DNA of 64,000 bases from Agrobacterium tumefaciens (GTDB lineage: Bacteria; Pseudomonadota; Alphaproteobacteria; Rhizobiales; Rhizobiaceae): assembly GCF_005221325.1 (NCBI RefSeq), contig NZ_CP039888.1, forward strand, positions 1 through 64,000. Direction: 5' to 3'. Positions 1 to 10,046 of the stretch are shown here, one piece after another (the stretch's first letter is position 1; the number at the start of each line of letters is the position of its first letter). The notes under the pieces were generated by a model. It ran no database searches. It was given only the letters and a program-made list of their open reading frames with translations, and was not told the DNA's origin. The position numbers and the translations under genes are program-made.

Positions 1-1464
1 ATGATGCACGATGCGCTGTTTGAACGTTTTAGCGCGCGGCTCAAGGCACAGGTTGGTCCCGAGGTCTATGCAAGCTGGTTCGCACGGCTCAAACTCCATA
101 CCGTTTCGAAAAGCGTCGTCCGCTTTACCGTTCCGACGACCTTTCTGAAGTCCTGGATCAACAACCGTTACATGGATCTGATCACCAGCCTCGTCCAGAG
201 CGAGGATCCGGATGTACTGAAGGTGGAGATTCTTGTTCGCTCGGCCAGCCGTCCGGTTCGCCCGGCGCAGGCTGAAGAACGGGCACAGCCCGCTCAGGAG
301 GTCGGTGCGGCTCCGCGTAACAAGTCCTTCATTCCGTCGCAGCCCGCGACAGCGCCTGCCACACAGCCTGCGGCGGCGCAGGCGACCCTGCGTCAGGGTG
401 GTTCCGGGCCGCTATTCGGCTCACCGCTTGATACGCGCTTCACCTTCGATACCTTTGTCGAAGGCTCGTCCAACCGTGTCGCACTTGCGGCCGCAAAGAC
501 GATCGCGGAAGCCGGTGCAGGCGCCGTGCGCTTCAACCCGCTGTTCATTCATGCGGGTGTCGGCCTTGGCAAGACACATCTTCTGCAAGCCATTGCCAAT
601 GCGGCGATCGACAGCCCGCGCAATCCGCGCGTGGTCTATCTGACGGCCGAATATTTCATGTGGCGTTTTGCGACTGCGATCCGCGACAATGACGCACTGA
701 CGCTGAAGGATACGCTGCGCAATATCGACCTGCTCGTTATCGATGACATGCAGTTCCTGCAGGGCAAGATGATCCAGCATGAATTCTGCCACCTGCTGAA
801 TATGCTGCTCGACAGCGCCAAGCAGGTCGTGGTGGCGGCAGACCGTGCGCCCTGGGAGCTGGAATCGCTCGATCCGCGCGTTCGTTCCCGTCTTCAGGGC
901 GGCATGGCGATCGAGATCGAGGGTCCCGACTACGACATGCGCTACGAAATGCTCAACCGTCGCATGGGCTCGGCACGGCAGGACGATCCGTCGTTCGAGA
1001 TTTCGGACGAAATCCTGACCCATGTGGCCAAGAGCGTGACGGCGAGCGGTCGCGAACTTGAAGGCGCCTTCAACCAGCTGATGTTCCGGCGCTCTTTTGA
1101 GCCGAACCTCTCGGTGGATCGTGTCGATGAGCTGCTGTCGCATCTCGTCGGAACCGGTGAGGCCAAGCGCGTGCGTATCGAGGATATTCAGCGCATCGTT
1201 GCCAGACACTATAATGTGTCGCGGCAGGAGCTGGTGTCCAACCGCCGCACCCGCGTCATCGTCAAGCCGCGCCAGATCGCCATGTATCTGGCCAAGATGC
1301 TGACGCCGCGTTCCTTCCCGGAGATTGGTCGCCGTTTCGGCGGTCGCGACCACACCACGGTTCTGCATGCGGTGCGCAAGATCGAGGAACTGATTTCCGG
1401 CGATACAAAGCTCGGCCACGAGGTTGAGCTGCTGAAACGCCTGATCAACGAAAACAACGCATAA
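1..1464 (+). CDS. dnaA: Chromosomal replication initiator DnaA
   Basis: DnaA is the AAA+ ATPase that binds DnaA boxes and opens the chromosomal origin. The 487-residue product has an N-terminal DnaB-contacting domain (about 1-80), a Pro/Ala/Gln-rich linker (about 85-135), the P-loop GVGLGKTH at 186-193, the Walker B block LLVIDD at 244-249, and the C-terminal helix-turn-helix with the signature [11 protein letters not shown] near 447-457. The window opens exactly on an ATG, so a start a few codons upstream and the promoter cannot be judged. The gene converges on hemW and ends in a strong hairpin terminator. No cluster of DnaA boxes is evident beside it, in line with the known separation of dnaA and oriC in many alphaproteobacteria. 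Confidence 0.97.
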   Translation: MMHDALFERFSARLKAQVGPEVYASWFARLKLHTVSKSVVRFTVPTTFLKSWINNRYMDLITSLVQSEDPDVLKVEILVRSASRPVRPAQAEERAQPAQEVGAAPRNKSFIPSQPATAPATQPAAAQATLRQGGSGPLFGSPLDTRFTFDTFVEGSSNRVALAAAKTIAEAGAGAVRFNPLFIHAGVGLGKTHLLQAIANAAIDSPRNPRVVYLTAEYFMWRFATAIRDNDALTLKDTLRNIDLLVIDDMQFLQGKMIQHEFCHLLNMLLDSAKQVVVAADRAPWELESLDPRVRSRLQGGMAIEIEGPDYDMRYEMLNRRMGSARQDDPSFEISDEILTHVAKSVTASGRELEGAFNQLMFRRSFEPNLSVDRVDELLSHLVGTGEAKRVRIEDIQRIVARHYNVSRQELVSNRRTRVIVKPRQIAMYLAKMLTPRSFPEIGRRFGGRDHTTVLHAVRKIEELISGDTKLGHEVELLKRLINENNA

Positions 1465-1492
1465 AAAGAAGCGGCCTTCGGGCCGCTTTTTT
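1465..1492. terminator. Bidirectional rho-independent terminator between dnaA and hemW
   Basis: A perfect 6-bp GC stem (GCGGCC/GGCCGC, 1471-1476 and 1481-1486) closes a TTCG tetraloop. It is followed by six Ts on the plus strand and preceded by an A-rich run that gives a U-tract on the minus strand. It sits between convergent genes and can stop both transcripts. Confidence 0.9.
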
Positions 1493-1536
1493 ATTGGATT
1501 CTCGTTTATTGGGTTCAAGCACGGGTGGCGCTGGCG

Positions 1537-2745
1537 TCAGCAGGCGAGATCGGCCACCACGGCATCCAGAATAAGCATGCCCGAAGGCGTGCAGCGCAGG
1601 CGGGAATTGCCGAGCCTTTCCACGAAACCGTGCTGGAGAAGAAATTCCTCCTTTTCCGGGTCGAGATCACGGCCGGAAAGATCGCTCCAGCGGGCGAGGT
1701 CGATGCCTTCGCGCAGGCGAAGGCCCATCAGCAGCAATTCATCAGCCTGTTCATCGACGCCAAGCATTTCCTGATCGACCATGCCATGGCCTTCCCGTTC
1801 GACGTTTTCGAGCCAGGTCTCGGGGTGCCGCTGGGTGGCGGTGGCAAGTTTGGAAGCGCCGCGCGTCAGGCGTCCATGCGCGCCGGGGCCAATCCCGGCG
1901 TAGTCCCCATACCGCCAGTAGGTGAGGTTATGGCGACTTTCAGCGCCGGGCCGTGCATGATTGGAAACCTCATAGGCGGGCATGCCGTAACGCTCGGTGA
2001 TTTCCTGCGTCGCTTCATAAAGCACGGCCGAATGTTCGCCATCCGGCACGATAAGCTTGCCAGCCTTATGCAGGCCATAAAAGGGCGTGCCTTCCTCGAT
2101 TGTCAGCTGGTAGAGCGACAGATGGTCGACGGCATAGGAGACGGCTTCCTTTAGTTCGGCGTCCCATTCGGCCACCGTCTGGTTCGGGCGGGCATAGATG
2201 AGATCGAAGGACATGCGCGGGAAAATCTCCCGCGCCAGCCGGATGGCTTTCAAGGCGTCGGCAACATCATGCAGGCGGCCGAGGAATTTCAGGTCCCGGT
2301 CGTTCAACGCCTGCACGCCGAGCGAAACACGATTGACGCCTGCTGCCCGGTAACCGCGAAACCGTTCCGCCTCGACGCTGGAAGGATTGGCTTCCATGGT
2401 GATCTCGATACCATCAGGCACATGCCAGAAGCGCGAGATGCCATCCAGCAGCGCCCCAACCGTCTGCGGGTCCATCAGCGACGGCGTACCACCGCCCATG
2501 AAGATGCTGGTCACGACGCGCGGGCCGCTGAGCGTCCGCATATGTTCCATTTCACGGAGAAAGGCCGCGGTAAACCGTTCCTGATCCACCGGCCGGTGGC
2601 GGACATGGCTGTTGAAATCGCAATAGGGGCATTTGGCCGCGCAGAAGGGCCAGTGCAGATAGATCCCGAAACCGGGATCGCCCGTATCCGGCAGAAGCGA
2701 TGCGCCGGGGGCAGAAAGTTGGTGCTCCCCGACCATCGGGTTCAT
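1537..2745 (-). CDS. hemW: Heme chaperone HemW (HemN-like radical SAM protein)
   Basis: The 402-residue protein carries a radical-SAM CxxxCxxC motif (Cys35, Cys39, Cys42) followed by DF, then the glycine-rich FMGGGTPSL block near residue 103 and a HemN-type C-terminal domain. The cysteine spacing lacks the extra cysteine found in true coproporphyrinogen dehydrogenase HemN, which fits HemW, the heme-binding chaperone often misannotated as HemN. Its ATG overlaps the rdgB stop (ATGA), so it is probably translationally coupled as the last gene of rph-rdgB-hemW. Heme transfer is inferred from the family. Confidence 0.92.
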   Translation of the reverse strand: MNPMVGEHQLSAPGASLLPDTGDPGFGIYLHWPFCAAKCPYCDFNSHVRHRPVDQERFTAAFLREMEHMRTLSGPRVVTSIFMGGGTPSLMDPQTVGALLDGISRFWHVPDGIEITMEANPSSVEAERFRGYRAAGVNRVSLGVQALNDRDLKFLGRLHDVADALKAIRLAREIFPRMSFDLIYARPNQTVAEWDAELKEAVSYAVDHLSLYQLTIEEGTPFYGLHKAGKLIVPDGEHSAVLYEATQEITERYGMPAYEVSNHARPGAESRHNLTYWRYGDYAGIGPGAHGRLTRGASKLATATQRHPETWLENVEREGHGMVDQEMLGVDEQADELLLMGLRLREGIDLARWSDLSGRDLDPEKEEFLLQHGFVERLGNSRLRCTPSGMLILDAVVADLAC

Positions 2746-3386
2746 GCCTCCAGGCAGGTTTCTACGAATTTTTTAAACGCGCGGGCGCGGTGAGAAAGTG
2801 CGAAAGCGTCGCCATGTTTCCAGCCGTGTTTTTGATCCGCGCTCATTTCGCCGAATGTGGTGTCATATCCCTCGGGTTTAAAGATCGGATCATAACCGAA
2901 ACCGCTTGCTCCGCGCGGCGGCCACACCACGGTGCCTTCCACCTCGCCACGGAAATATTCGACATGCCCGTCCGGCCAGGCCAGGCACAGCACGCTGACG
3001 AAGCGGCCGGTGCGATCTTCGGGCTTCGATGCGCCACGCTCGTCCAGCGCATCCTCGACCTTCTGCATCGCCATGGCGAAATCACGCGTACCGTCGGCCG
3101 TCTCCGCCCAATTGGCGGTGTAGACACCAGGCGCACCGTCAAGCGCGTCGATTACCAGACCGGAATCGTCGGACAAAGCCGGCAGGCCGGACGCCTTCGC
3201 GGAGGCGAGCGCCTTGATGGCGGCATTTTCCTCGAAGGTGGTGCCCGTCTCATCCGGCTCCGAGAAGTTCAGCTCCGCCGCCGATTTGGCGGAGAAACCG
3301 AAAGGCCCGATCAGATCGGCGATTTCGGCGATCTTGCCCTTGTTGTGGCTGGCGACGACGATCGTTCTGGTATCGAGCTTGCGCAT
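2742..3386 (-). CDS. rdgB: dITP/XTP pyrophosphatase RdgB (Ham1 family)
   Basis: This house-cleaning enzyme hydrolyses non-canonical purine triphosphates (dITP, XTP) to monophosphates so that they are not built into DNA. The 214-residue product begins [18 protein letters not shown], with the family's SHNKGK substrate loop, followed by LSDDSGL (catalytic acidic residues) and a C-terminal SHRARAF block. An upstream in-frame extension exists, but it overlaps rph and has no family similarity, so the ATG at 3386 is chosen. It lies 17 bp after rph and overlaps hemW by 4 bp. Confidence 0.95.
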   Translation of the reverse strand: MRKLDTRTIVVASHNKGKIAEIADLIGPFGFSAKSAAELNFSEPDETGTTFEENAAIKALASAKASGLPALSDDSGLVIDALDGAPGVYTANWAETADGTRDFAMAMQKVEDALDERGASKPEDRTGRFVSVLCLAWPDGHVEYFRGEVEGTVVWPPRGASGFGYDPIFKPEGYDTTFGEMSADQKHGWKHGDAFALSHRARAFKKFVETCLEA

Positions 3387-3403
3387 GGTACTTTCCTGTA
3401 GGC

Positions 3404-4120
3404 TCAGGCGATCGCCTGTTTCTGAAGGGCGACCAGTTCGCCGCAGCCCGCCTTGGCAAGGCCGAGCAACGTCAGGAATTCTTCCTCGGAGAAGGGCGCG
3501 CCTTCCGCTGTTCCCTGAACCTCGACGATGCCGCCGGAGCCGGTGATGACGAAATTCGCGTCGGTCTCGGCGGAGGAATCCTCGAGATAATCGAGATCGA
3601 TTACCGGCTGCTTGGCGAAGATGCCGCAGGAGATCGCGGCGATATGGTCCTTCAGAACCTTCTCGACCTTGATCATGTTGCGGGTTTCCATCCATTTCAG
3701 GCAGTCATGCAGGGCAATCCATGCGCCGGTGATGGAGGCGGTGCGTGTGCCGCCATCGGCCTGGATGACATCGCAGTCGATGCTGATCTGGCGTTCGCCG
3801 AGTGCCTGCAAATCAACAACGGCGCGCAGCGAGCGGCCGATGAGGCGCTGGATTTCCTGCGTGCGGCCACCCTGCTTGCCGGCGGCGGCTTCGCGTTTCA
3901 TGCGCTCATTCGTGGAGCGCGGCAGCATGCCGTATTCGGCAGTCACCCAGCCCTTACCGCTGTTGCGCAGCCACGGCGGCGTCTTTTCCTCAAGGCTGGC
4001 GGTGACGAGCACATGCGTGTCACCGAATTTCACGAGACAGGAGCCTTCGGCATGTTTCGAGAAATTGCGCTCGAAAGAAACCTTGCGCATCTGGTCGGTT
4101 TTTCTGCCTGAAGGCCGCAT
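3404..4120 (-). CDS. rph: Ribonuclease PH
   Basis: RNase PH is a phosphorolytic 3'-5' exoribonuclease that trims tRNA 3' ends. The 238-residue product has the full family length and the standard blocks: an MRPSGR start, the [11 protein letters not shown] strand, [27 protein letters not shown] and the [15 protein letters not shown] active-site region. The start at 4120 matches the family, while an upstream in-frame extension does not. It is the first gene of rph-rdgB-hemW and is divergent from hrcA, an arrangement familiar from alphaproteobacteria. Confidence 0.96.
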   Translation of the reverse strand: MRPSGRKTDQMRKVSFERNFSKHAEGSCLVKFGDTHVLVTASLEEKTPPWLRNSGKGWVTAEYGMLPRSTNERMKREAAAGKQGGRTQEIQRLIGRSLRAVVDLQALGERQISIDCDVIQADGGTRTASITGAWIALHDCLKWMETRNMIKVEKVLKDHIAAISCGIFAKQPVIDLDYLEDSSAETDANFVITGSGGIVEVQGTAEGAPFSEEEFLTLLGLAKAGCGELVALQKQAIA

Positions 4121-4191
4121 ATGATCCACTCTCCATGTTGGTTCCTGCCTTCTAAGGTGCGCTCCGGGCTTTTGCAAAGCCAATTTCCATT

Positions 4192-4219
4192 TTGCCGTGG
4201 CCGCATCACGCATTATATT
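4192..4219 (+). promoter_or_regulatory. Possible sigma-70 promoter of hrcA-grpE
   Basis: TTGCCG (4192-4197) and TATATT (4214-4219) are separated by 16 bp, about 38 bp before the hrcA ATG, in the divergent rph/hrcA interval. The match is reasonable but unproven. No CIRCE inverted repeat is seen here. Confidence 0.35.
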
Positions 4220-4256
4220 GGCGCAGAGTAGATTTGGACGATAAAGAACGGACGAG

Positions 4257-5348
4257 ATGGGTTTTTCAGCACCGCTTTCAAGAGATCAGGCATCGCTGCT
4301 GGATGAACGGTCGCGGGAAATTTTCCGGCGCATCGTCGAAGGTTATCTCGATACGGGCGAGCCGCTCGGATCGCGCAGCCTGTCGCGGCTTCTGCCGATG
4401 TCGCTTTCCCCCGCCTCCGTCCGCAATGTTATGAGCGATCTCGAGGAGCTCGGTCTCATCTATTCGCCGCATATCAGCGCTGGGCGCTTGCCCACCCAGA
4501 CGGGGCTGCGCTTCTTCGTCGACGCCTTCATGCAGGTGGGCGATCTGCCGGCGGAGGAAAGGGCGACTATCGACCGTCAGATCGGGCCGGTTGCCGGCCA
4601 CGAACAGTCGCTGGAAGGCTTGTTGACGGAAGCGAGCCGCATGCTGTCAGGCATGTCGCGTGGGGCTGGCCTCGTGCTGACGGCCAAGAATGATGTCATC
4701 CTCAAGCATGTCGAATTCATCAGGCTTGAGCCTACCAAGGCGCTTGCCGTGCTGGTTGGCGATCACAATCAGGTCGAAAACCGCATTATCGAATTGCCTT
4801 CAGGCATTTCCTCCTCGCAATTGACCGAGGCGGCGAATTTCATCAATGCCCACCTGTCCGGCCACACGCTGCAGGAGCTGCGCGGCCAGTTCCAGACCCA
4901 GCGGACTGAGCTGCAATCGGAACTCGGCATGCTGGCGCAGGATCTCGTGGAGCGTGGTCTCGCGGTATGGGCGGGCGACAATGAGGAGGGCAAGCTCGGT
5001 CGGCTCATCGTTCGCGGCCGTTCCAACCTGCTTGAGGGCCTCGCTGGTGAGGAAGATATCGATCGGGTACGCATGCTGTTCGACGATCTCGAGCGCAAGG
5101 AAAATCTGATCGAGATACTCAATCTGGCCGAAACCGGTTCGGGGGTCAGGATTTTCATCGGTTCGGAAAACAAGCTTTTTTCGCTCTCCGGTTCCTCTCT
5201 CATCGTGGCACCCTATCGCGATGAGGATAATCGTGTCGTGGGTGCGGTCGGCGTTATCGGGCCCACCAGGCTGAACTATGCCCGTATCGTGCCGATGGTG
5301 GATTACACCGCGCAGATCATGGCGCGCCTTTCCCGTAAGCAGAGGTAG
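4257..5348 (+). CDS. hrcA: Heat-inducible transcription repressor HrcA
   Basis: HrcA represses chaperone genes (classically groESL) by binding CIRCE elements and is kept active by GroEL. The 363-residue product has the N-terminal winged helix (about 10-85, including [21 protein letters not shown] and the [17 protein letters not shown] block), then the GAF-like middle and C-terminal domains ending in the family block [22 protein letters not shown]. It precedes grpE by 113 bp, the usual hrcA-grpE pairing. Its CIRCE targets are not in this window. Confidence 0.96.
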   Translation: MGFSAPLSRDQASLLDERSREIFRRIVEGYLDTGEPLGSRSLSRLLPMSLSPASVRNVMSDLEELGLIYSPHISAGRLPTQTGLRFFVDAFMQVGDLPAEERATIDRQIGPVAGHEQSLEGLLTEASRMLSGMSRGAGLVLTAKNDVILKHVEFIRLEPTKALAVLVGDHNQVENRIIELPSGISSSQLTEAANFINAHLSGHTLQELRGQFQTQRTELQSELGMLAQDLVERGLAVWAGDNEEGKLGRLIVRGRSNLLEGLAGEEDIDRVRMLFDDLERKENLIEILNLAETGSGVRIFIGSENKLFSLSGSSLIVAPYRDEDNRVVGAVGVIGPTRLNYARIVPMVDYTAQIMARLSRKQR

Positions 5349-5461
5349 GACACGTCAGCAAGGTCAGAGAATGCGGCAAGCTTTTCGCCGCAAGCCTTGA
5401 TTTTTGCCCGTCAAAGCTCGATATCGGGCGCAACCAACAACATTCAAATCTGGAGAACGTC

Positions 5462-6097
5462 ATGACCGACGATACAAAAAAGCCCGGACCTGACGCGGAC
5501 GTCGCCGAAGAGCTTGTCGAACCCGCGCTTACCGGGGAAGAGTTCGCTGATGCTGCCGAAGCCGATCCGGTGGAACTGCTTAAGGCTGAAAATGCCGATC
5601 TGCGCGACAAGTTCCTGCGTCTTGCCGCCGAAATGGACAATCTTCGCCGCCGCACCGAGCGTGACGTGAGGGATGCCAAGGCCTATTCGCTGGCTGGTTT
5701 TGCACGCGACATGCTCGCCGTTTCCGATAATCTTCGCCGTGCGCTGGAAGCCATTCCGGATGAACTCAAGACCAATGGTGAAGCCGGTCTCAACGGCCTG
5801 ATCGAAGGTGTCGAGATGACCGAGCGCTCGATGCTGTCGACGCTGGAACGCCATGGTGTGAAGAAGATCGACGCCGAGGGCCAGAAATTTGACCCGAATT
5901 TCCACCAGGCCATGTTCGAAATTCCGAACACCGCGGTTCCCAACAATACCGTGCTGCAGGTGATTCAGGCCGGCTTCACCATCGGCGACCGCGTGCTGCG
6001 TCCCGCCATGGTGGGTGTCGCCAAGGGCGGCCCGAAAGCGGAGACCGCTGCCTCGGCCGAGCCGGGCACGTCGTCTCTCAATGAAAAGGACGCGTGA
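5462..6097 (+). CDS. grpE: Nucleotide exchange factor GrpE
   Basis: GrpE releases ADP from DnaK in the Hsp70 cycle. The 211-residue protein has an acidic, poorly conserved N-terminus, a long helix containing [20 protein letters not shown] (about 55-75) and the C-terminal beta domain with [22 protein letters not shown] and [22 protein letters not shown] good GGAG ribosome site lies about 8 bp before the ATG. The gene is followed by a strong terminator; dnaK is not adjacent here. Confidence 0.96.
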   Translation: MTDDTKKPGPDADVAEELVEPALTGEEFADAAEADPVELLKAENADLRDKFLRLAAEMDNLRRRTERDVRDAKAYSLAGFARDMLAVSDNLRRALEAIPDELKTNGEAGLNGLIEGVEMTERSMLSTLERHGVKKIDAEGQKFDPNFHQAMFEIPNTAVPNNTVLQVIQAGFTIGDRVLRPAMVGVAKGGPKAETAASAEPGTSSLNEKDA

Positions 6098-6115
6098 GGC
6101 ATCTATCCTTACGTC

Positions 6116-6147
6116 ATAAAAAACGCGCCTTCAGGGCGCGTTTTTTA
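6116..6147. terminator. Bidirectional terminator between grpE and ptsN
   Basis: A perfect 8-bp stem (AACGCGCC at 6122-6129 with GGCGCGTT at 6135-6142) is flanked by an A-run on the left and a T-run on the right. It can serve both grpE (plus) and the ptsN end of the lpt-rpoN cluster (minus). Confidence 0.9.
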
Positions 6148-6179
6148 TTGCCGCTAAACTGAATAGGATCGGCCTGCGA

Positions 6180-6641
6180 TCAAGCCGCAGTCGCCTGCTC
6201 CTGATTGAGGAAGGCGTAGATTGCCGTGTCGGAATCGGTGGCGCGCAGCTTGGCCACCAGTTCAGCGTCGCGCAGCGCGCGCGCAATGCGCGACAGCGCC
6301 TTCAGGTGATCCGCGCCGGCGCCCTCGGGCGCTAGCAGCAGGAAAACCAGATCGACCGGCTGGTCGTCCAGGGCTTCGAAATCGACCGGTGTTTCAAGAC
6401 GTGCGAACACGCCGGTGATCTGATGAATGCTGTTGAGCTTGCCATGCGGAATGGCGATGCCATGGCCCACACCGGTGGAGCCGAGTTTCTCACGCTGGAG
6501 GATGACGTCGAAAACTTCCCGTTCCGAGACTCCGGTAATTCTGGCTGCCTTTGCGGCCAGCTCCTGAAGCAACTGCTTTTTGGAATTCACCTTGAGGGCG
6601 GGAATAATCGCATCTTGTTGCAGCAAATCTGCCAACGCCAT
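6180..6641 (-). CDS. ptsN: PTS IIA-like nitrogen regulatory protein PtsN (EIIANtr)
   Basis: This is the terminal phosphoacceptor of the nitrogen phosphotransferase system, which has no sugar substrate and instead modulates potassium transport and stress and nitrogen responses. The 153-residue product is a single IIA fructose/mannitol-type domain with the phosphorylated histidine in GIAIPHGK (His66) and the LVFLLLAPEGAGADHLKALS block. It is the distal gene of lptC-lptA-lptB-rpoN-hpf-ptsN, where it is classically linked to rpoN. A stable hairpin separates it from hpf. Confidence 0.95.
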   Translation of the reverse strand: MALADLLQQDAIIPALKVNSKKQLLQELAAKAARITGVSEREVFDVILQREKLGSTGVGHGIAIPHGKLNSIHQITGVFARLETPVDFEALDDQPVDLVFLLLAPEGAGADHLKALSRIARALRDAELVAKLRATDSDTAIYAFLNQEQATAA

Positions 6642-6674
6642 TCTCTTTTTCCTTCATGCCATCGAGACGATGCA

Positions 6675-6705
6675 GGAGGCAGATGCGCTTTCACGCTCTG
6701 CCTCC
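6675..6705 (-). other. Stable hairpin in the hpf-ptsN intergenic region
   Basis: A 9-bp perfect inverted repeat (GGAGGCAGA at 6675-6683, TCTGCCTCC at 6697-6705) has a further GCG/CGC pairing inside the loop. There is no T-tract, so it does not look like a classical terminator. It may be an RNA processing or stability element between hpf and ptsN. Confidence 0.55.
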
Positions 6706-6723
6706 CACGTCTTGTCAGACTGT

Positions 6724-7296
6724 TCAGCTCTTGATCGTTTCCGCGTCGATCCAGCCAATATTGCCGTCATGACGTCGGTAAACGATGTTGAGATATTCCT
6801 TGCCGGGGCTGCGGAACAGCAGAACCGGCTCGTCGGTCATGTCGAGCGCCATTACGGCGCTGGCGACTGACATGGTCTTAATCTGTTTCGAACTCTCCGC
6901 CACAATGGTGGGTGCGTAATCCTCGGGAACCTCGTGGTCCTCATCGGGAACTGCATCCATCACCGTATAGGCGATTTCCTGCGACACGCCATTCGAACCA
7001 TTGTGGTGGTCCTTGAGCTTGCGCTTGTAACGACGCAGGCGCTTCTCGATCCGCTCTGCGGCAGCGTCGAAGCTGGCTTGCGGATCATTCGCCTGACCCG
7101 CCGCATGCAATACAACGCCCGTATCGAGATGCAGCTTGCAATCGGCGGAAAAACGCGATCCGGACTTCTCCACGGTCACCTGGCCTGAATACCCCCCATC
7201 GAAGTATTTGGTAACTGCCAGACCTATATTGTCCTCAATCCGCTGACGGAAAGATTCACCGATCTCCATATGTTTACCAGATACACGCACACTCAT
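6724..7296 (-). CDS. hpf: Ribosome hibernation promoting factor, long form (HPF/RaiA family)
   Basis: Long-form HPF joins 70S ribosomes into inactive 100S dimers in stationary phase. The 190-residue protein has the ribosome-binding S30AE domain (about 1-105, with the basic RIEKRLRRYKRKLKDHH helix) and the C-terminal dimerisation domain (about 130-188, with LFRSPGKEYLNIVYRR). The ATG at 7296 is preceded by an AAGGA ribosome site and starts MSVRVSGKHM as in the family; the longer in-frame extension is rejected. It lies 233 bp after rpoN in the same direction, so it may have its own promoter. Confidence 0.94.
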   Translation of the reverse strand: MSVRVSGKHMEIGESFRQRIEDNIGLAVTKYFDGGYSGQVTVEKSGSRFSADCKLHLDTGVVLHAAGQANDPQASFDAAAERIEKRLRRYKRKLKDHHNGSNGVSQEIAYTVMDAVPDEDHEVPEDYAPTIVAESSKQIKTMSVASAVMALDMTDEPVLLFRSPGKEYLNIVYRRHDGNIGWIDAETIKS

Positions 7297-7529
7297 GGAA
7301 ATTTTCCTTTTTGTAGTGATTTGCGAGTACCAGCTTACGTCAAGCCGCGCGCGCATCCAAGCGTTTCGAAGACCTTAAAAAGCCCTCATTCGAATTTTAC
7401 GCCCATGGACGGTGGAGATTATTCCGTTACAAATGACCTTGCTTACGTGTGCGGCGGGCTTCTAGCCCCTGCCGTGACAAGAGTCAATGGTGCGGCAAAA
7501 AAGCGCCGTAAACGTGATCGCCCCGTGGC

Positions 7530-9074
7530 TCAGAAGGCGGAAAGCTTCGCCATCGCTTTCTTCTCCCGGCGCCTCTGTACGGAGGAGGGGATATTCATCG
7601 CCTCGCGATATTTGGCGACGGTGCGGCGTGCGATATCGATGCCGCTCTTTTTCAGATTGTCGACGATATCGTCGTCGGAAAGAACAGCCTCAGCGGCTTC
7701 CTGTGCGATCATCGCCTTGATGCGGTGACGCACCGCTTCCGCCGAATGGCTGTCGCCGCCTTCCACGGCGCTGATGGACACGCTGAAGAAATATTTAAGT
7801 TCGAACAGCCCGCGCGGCGTCAGCATGTATTTCTTCGATGTCACCCGGCTGACGGTGGATTCATGCATCTTGATGGCGTCGGCCACCGTTTTGAGGTTCA
7901 GCGGGCGCAGCTGATCGACGCCGTTGACGAGGAAGGCGTCCTGCTGGCGCACGATTTCTGTCGCCACCTTCATGATCGTCCGGGCGCGCTGGTCTAGGCT
8001 GCGGGTCAGCCAATGGGCTGTCTGCATGCATTCGGACAGAAAATCCTGATCCTCTCCTGCGCGCGCCTTGTGTTTTGAAACCTCCGCGAAGTAGCTCTGG
8101 TTGATGAGCACGCGCGGCAGGGTGTCTGGATTGATCTCCACCAGCCAGCCGCCGGCGGCGGAGGGTCGGACGATGATATCTGGGACGATGGTCTCCGAAA
8201 CCATCGAATCGTAACCTGCGCCGGGACGCGGATTGAGCGTTCGGATTTCCGCCAGCATATCGAGAAGATCTTCTTCATCGACCCCGCAGAGTTTTTTTAA
8301 GGAGGCGAAATCGCGTTTCGCCAGAAGCTCGAGATTATCGACAAAAGCCCGCATGGCCGGGTCGAGCCGATCCTTCTGCGCGAGCTGGATCGCCAGACAT
8401 TCGCTCAAGGAACGGGAAAAGATGCCGGGCGGATCAAAGCCCTGAAGCGTCTTTAGAACGTGCTCGACCGCCAATGGGGCGGCACCCAGCCGTTCAGCGA
8501 CGTCATCGACGGCATCTGCGGCGATATAACCCGTCTCATCGAGCTGGCCGATCAGCGCATCAGCAATCATCCTGTCCTCGGAGGCGGAAATGGCGAGCGG
8601 CAGTTGCTGATTGAGGTGGTCGCTGAGGCTTTGTCGGGCCGCAACGAAGTCGTCGAGGTCGTAGCTTTCTCCGGACTCCTGTCCGGGCATGGATTTCCAC
8701 TGGCTCGCGAGTTCGGGCGCATCGGCCTTTCTCGGTTCGCCATCGTCGGGAAATACGTTTTCGAAGCTGGTATCCAGCTGCTCGCCAAGATTTGCGGCGC
8801 GCTCCCCGTACCAGTCATCGCTGTCGGGCGTCACGCTGGCGGCCGCATCCGAAACTTCACCGTCGCCGAAATTATCGACATCTACAGGCGTATCGCTGCC
8901 CAAATCGCCATCGTTTGCCGCAATTTCCAGCAGCGGATTGCGCTCCACCTCCTGCGCGATGAACTGCGTCAGCTCGAAATGCGTCATCTGAAGCAGCTGG
9001 ATGGACTGCATCAGTTGCGGTGTCATCACGAGAGACTGGTTTTGACGCAGCAAAAGGCTGGCAGATAATGCCAT
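7530..9074 (-). CDS. rpoN: RNA polymerase sigma-54 factor RpoN
   Basis: Sigma-54 directs polymerase to -24/-12 promoters for nitrogen, dicarboxylate and other functions together with enhancer-binding activators. The 514-residue product has region I rich in Gln/Leu (LLLRQNQSLVMTPQLMQSIQ), an acidic region II (about 60-120), the core-binding domain, and near the C-terminus the DNA-binding RpoN box ARRTVAKYRE. The ATG at 9074 gives the canonical MALSASL start, with a purine-rich GGGGAG site about 12 bp upstream. It follows lptB by 153 bp. Confidence 0.97.
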   Translation of the reverse strand: MALSASLLLRQNQSLVMTPQLMQSIQLLQMTHFELTQFIAQEVERNPLLEIAANDGDLGSDTPVDVDNFGDGEVSDAAASVTPDSDDWYGERAANLGEQLDTSFENVFPDDGEPRKADAPELASQWKSMPGQESGESYDLDDFVAARQSLSDHLNQQLPLAISASEDRMIADALIGQLDETGYIAADAVDDVAERLGAAPLAVEHVLKTLQGFDPPGIFSRSLSECLAIQLAQKDRLDPAMRAFVDNLELLAKRDFASLKKLCGVDEEDLLDMLAEIRTLNPRPGAGYDSMVSETIVPDIIVRPSAAGGWLVEINPDTLPRVLINQSYFAEVSKHKARAGEDQDFLSECMQTAHWLTRSLDQRARTIMKVATEIVRQQDAFLVNGVDQLRPLNLKTVADAIKMHESTVSRVTSKKYMLTPRGLFELKYFFSVSISAVEGGDSHSAEAVRHRIKAMIAQEAAEAVLSDDDIVDNLKKSGIDIARRTVAKYREAMNIPSSVQRRREKKAMAKLSAF

Positions 9075-9227
9075 GGTGGACGCGAAACTCCCCTTACAGC
9101 TTCTTCGTCGCCACAAATTTCATAAATTTTGCGCAGGCAACGAAACTTGGCCCAAAAATTGCTTTTTTATTTTGTTTGGTCAAGCGTCAGGGCGGGGCGC
9201 GATGAAGAATCTTTCGCGCCCTGTAGT

Positions 9228-10037
9228 TTAAAGGCTGAAATTATTGCCGAGATAGAGACGGCGTACGTCCGGATTGTTGACGATGTCGTCAGGACGCCCG
9301 TGTGTCAGCACTTCTCCGGCATGGATGATGTATGCGCGGTCGATGAGGCCAAGCGTTTCACGGACATTGTGGTCCGTTACGAGAACGCCGATGCCGCGCG
9401 CCGTCAGATGCCTGACAAGATTCTGGATGTCGCTGACCGAAATCGGATCGACACCCGCGAAGGGCTCATCCAGCAGCATGAAAGTCGGATCGGTTGCGAG
9501 CGCGCGCGCAATTTCCAGACGCCGCCGCTCACCGCCCGAAAGCGCCACGGCAGGCGACTTGCGCAGTTGCGCAATATGAAACTCTTCCAGGAGCTCGTCG
9601 AGCTTGTGGTTGCGCTTGGCCGCGTCCGGTTCATGCACTTCCAGCACAGCGCGGATGTTTTCCTCGACCGTCAGGCCGCGGAAAATCGAGGCTTCCTGCG
9701 GCAGATAACCGACACCGAGGCGCGCGCGTCTGTACATCGGCATGCCGGTCACATCGTTGCCATTAATGGCGATCTTGCCGCTATCGACCGGCACCAGGCC
9801 CGTGATCATATAAAAACAGGTGGTCTTGCCGGCGCCGTTCGGGCCAAGCAGCCCAACAGCCTCTCCACGGCGCACGACCAGTGAAACGCCATTGACGACG
9901 CGACGGGTATTATAGGTCTTTGTCAGGCCATGCGCGATCAACGTGCCCTGGTAAGGGGTTTTGTCGGCCGGTGAGGCGGCGTCTGCGCCGCGGTTGCGTC
10001 CGCCACCGAGAATTTTTGAGATCGAAGGTATCTTCAC
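9228..10037 (-). CDS. lptB: LPS export ABC transporter ATP-binding protein LptB
   Basis: LptB is the cytoplasmic ATPase of the LptB2FGC complex that extracts lipopolysaccharide from the inner membrane. The 269-residue product has Walker A GPNGAGKTT (about 68-76), the signature LSGGERRR, Walker B FMLLDEPFAGVDP and a switch histidine in VLVTDHNV. It carries about 30 extra N-terminal residues that are Gly/Arg-rich and predicted disordered. It sits 9 bp after lptA in lptC-lptA-lptB. The membrane partners LptF and LptG are not in this window. Confidence 0.95.
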   Translation of the reverse strand: MKIPSISKILGGGRNRGADAASPADKTPYQGTLIAHGLTKTYNTRRVVNGVSLVVRRGEAVGLLGPNGAGKTTCFYMITGLVPVDSGKIAINGNDVTGMPMYRRARLGVGYLPQEASIFRGLTVEENIRAVLEVHEPDAAKRNHKLDELLEEFHIAQLRKSPAVALSGGERRRLEIARALATDPTFMLLDEPFAGVDPISVSDIQNLVRHLTARGIGVLVTDHNVRETLGLIDRAYIIHAGEVLTHGRPDDIVNNPDVRRLYLGNNFSL

Positions 10038-10046
10038 GAGGAAAGA

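Noticed and set aside
421..1518. 365-codon open frame antisense to dnaA
   Set aside because: It is a shadow of the GC-rich dnaA codons, with no family similarity and no ribosome site; dnaA is certain.
1..1536. Chromosomal origin next to dnaA
   Set aside because: No DnaA-box cluster or AT-rich unwinding region is visible downstream, and upstream sequence is not in the window.
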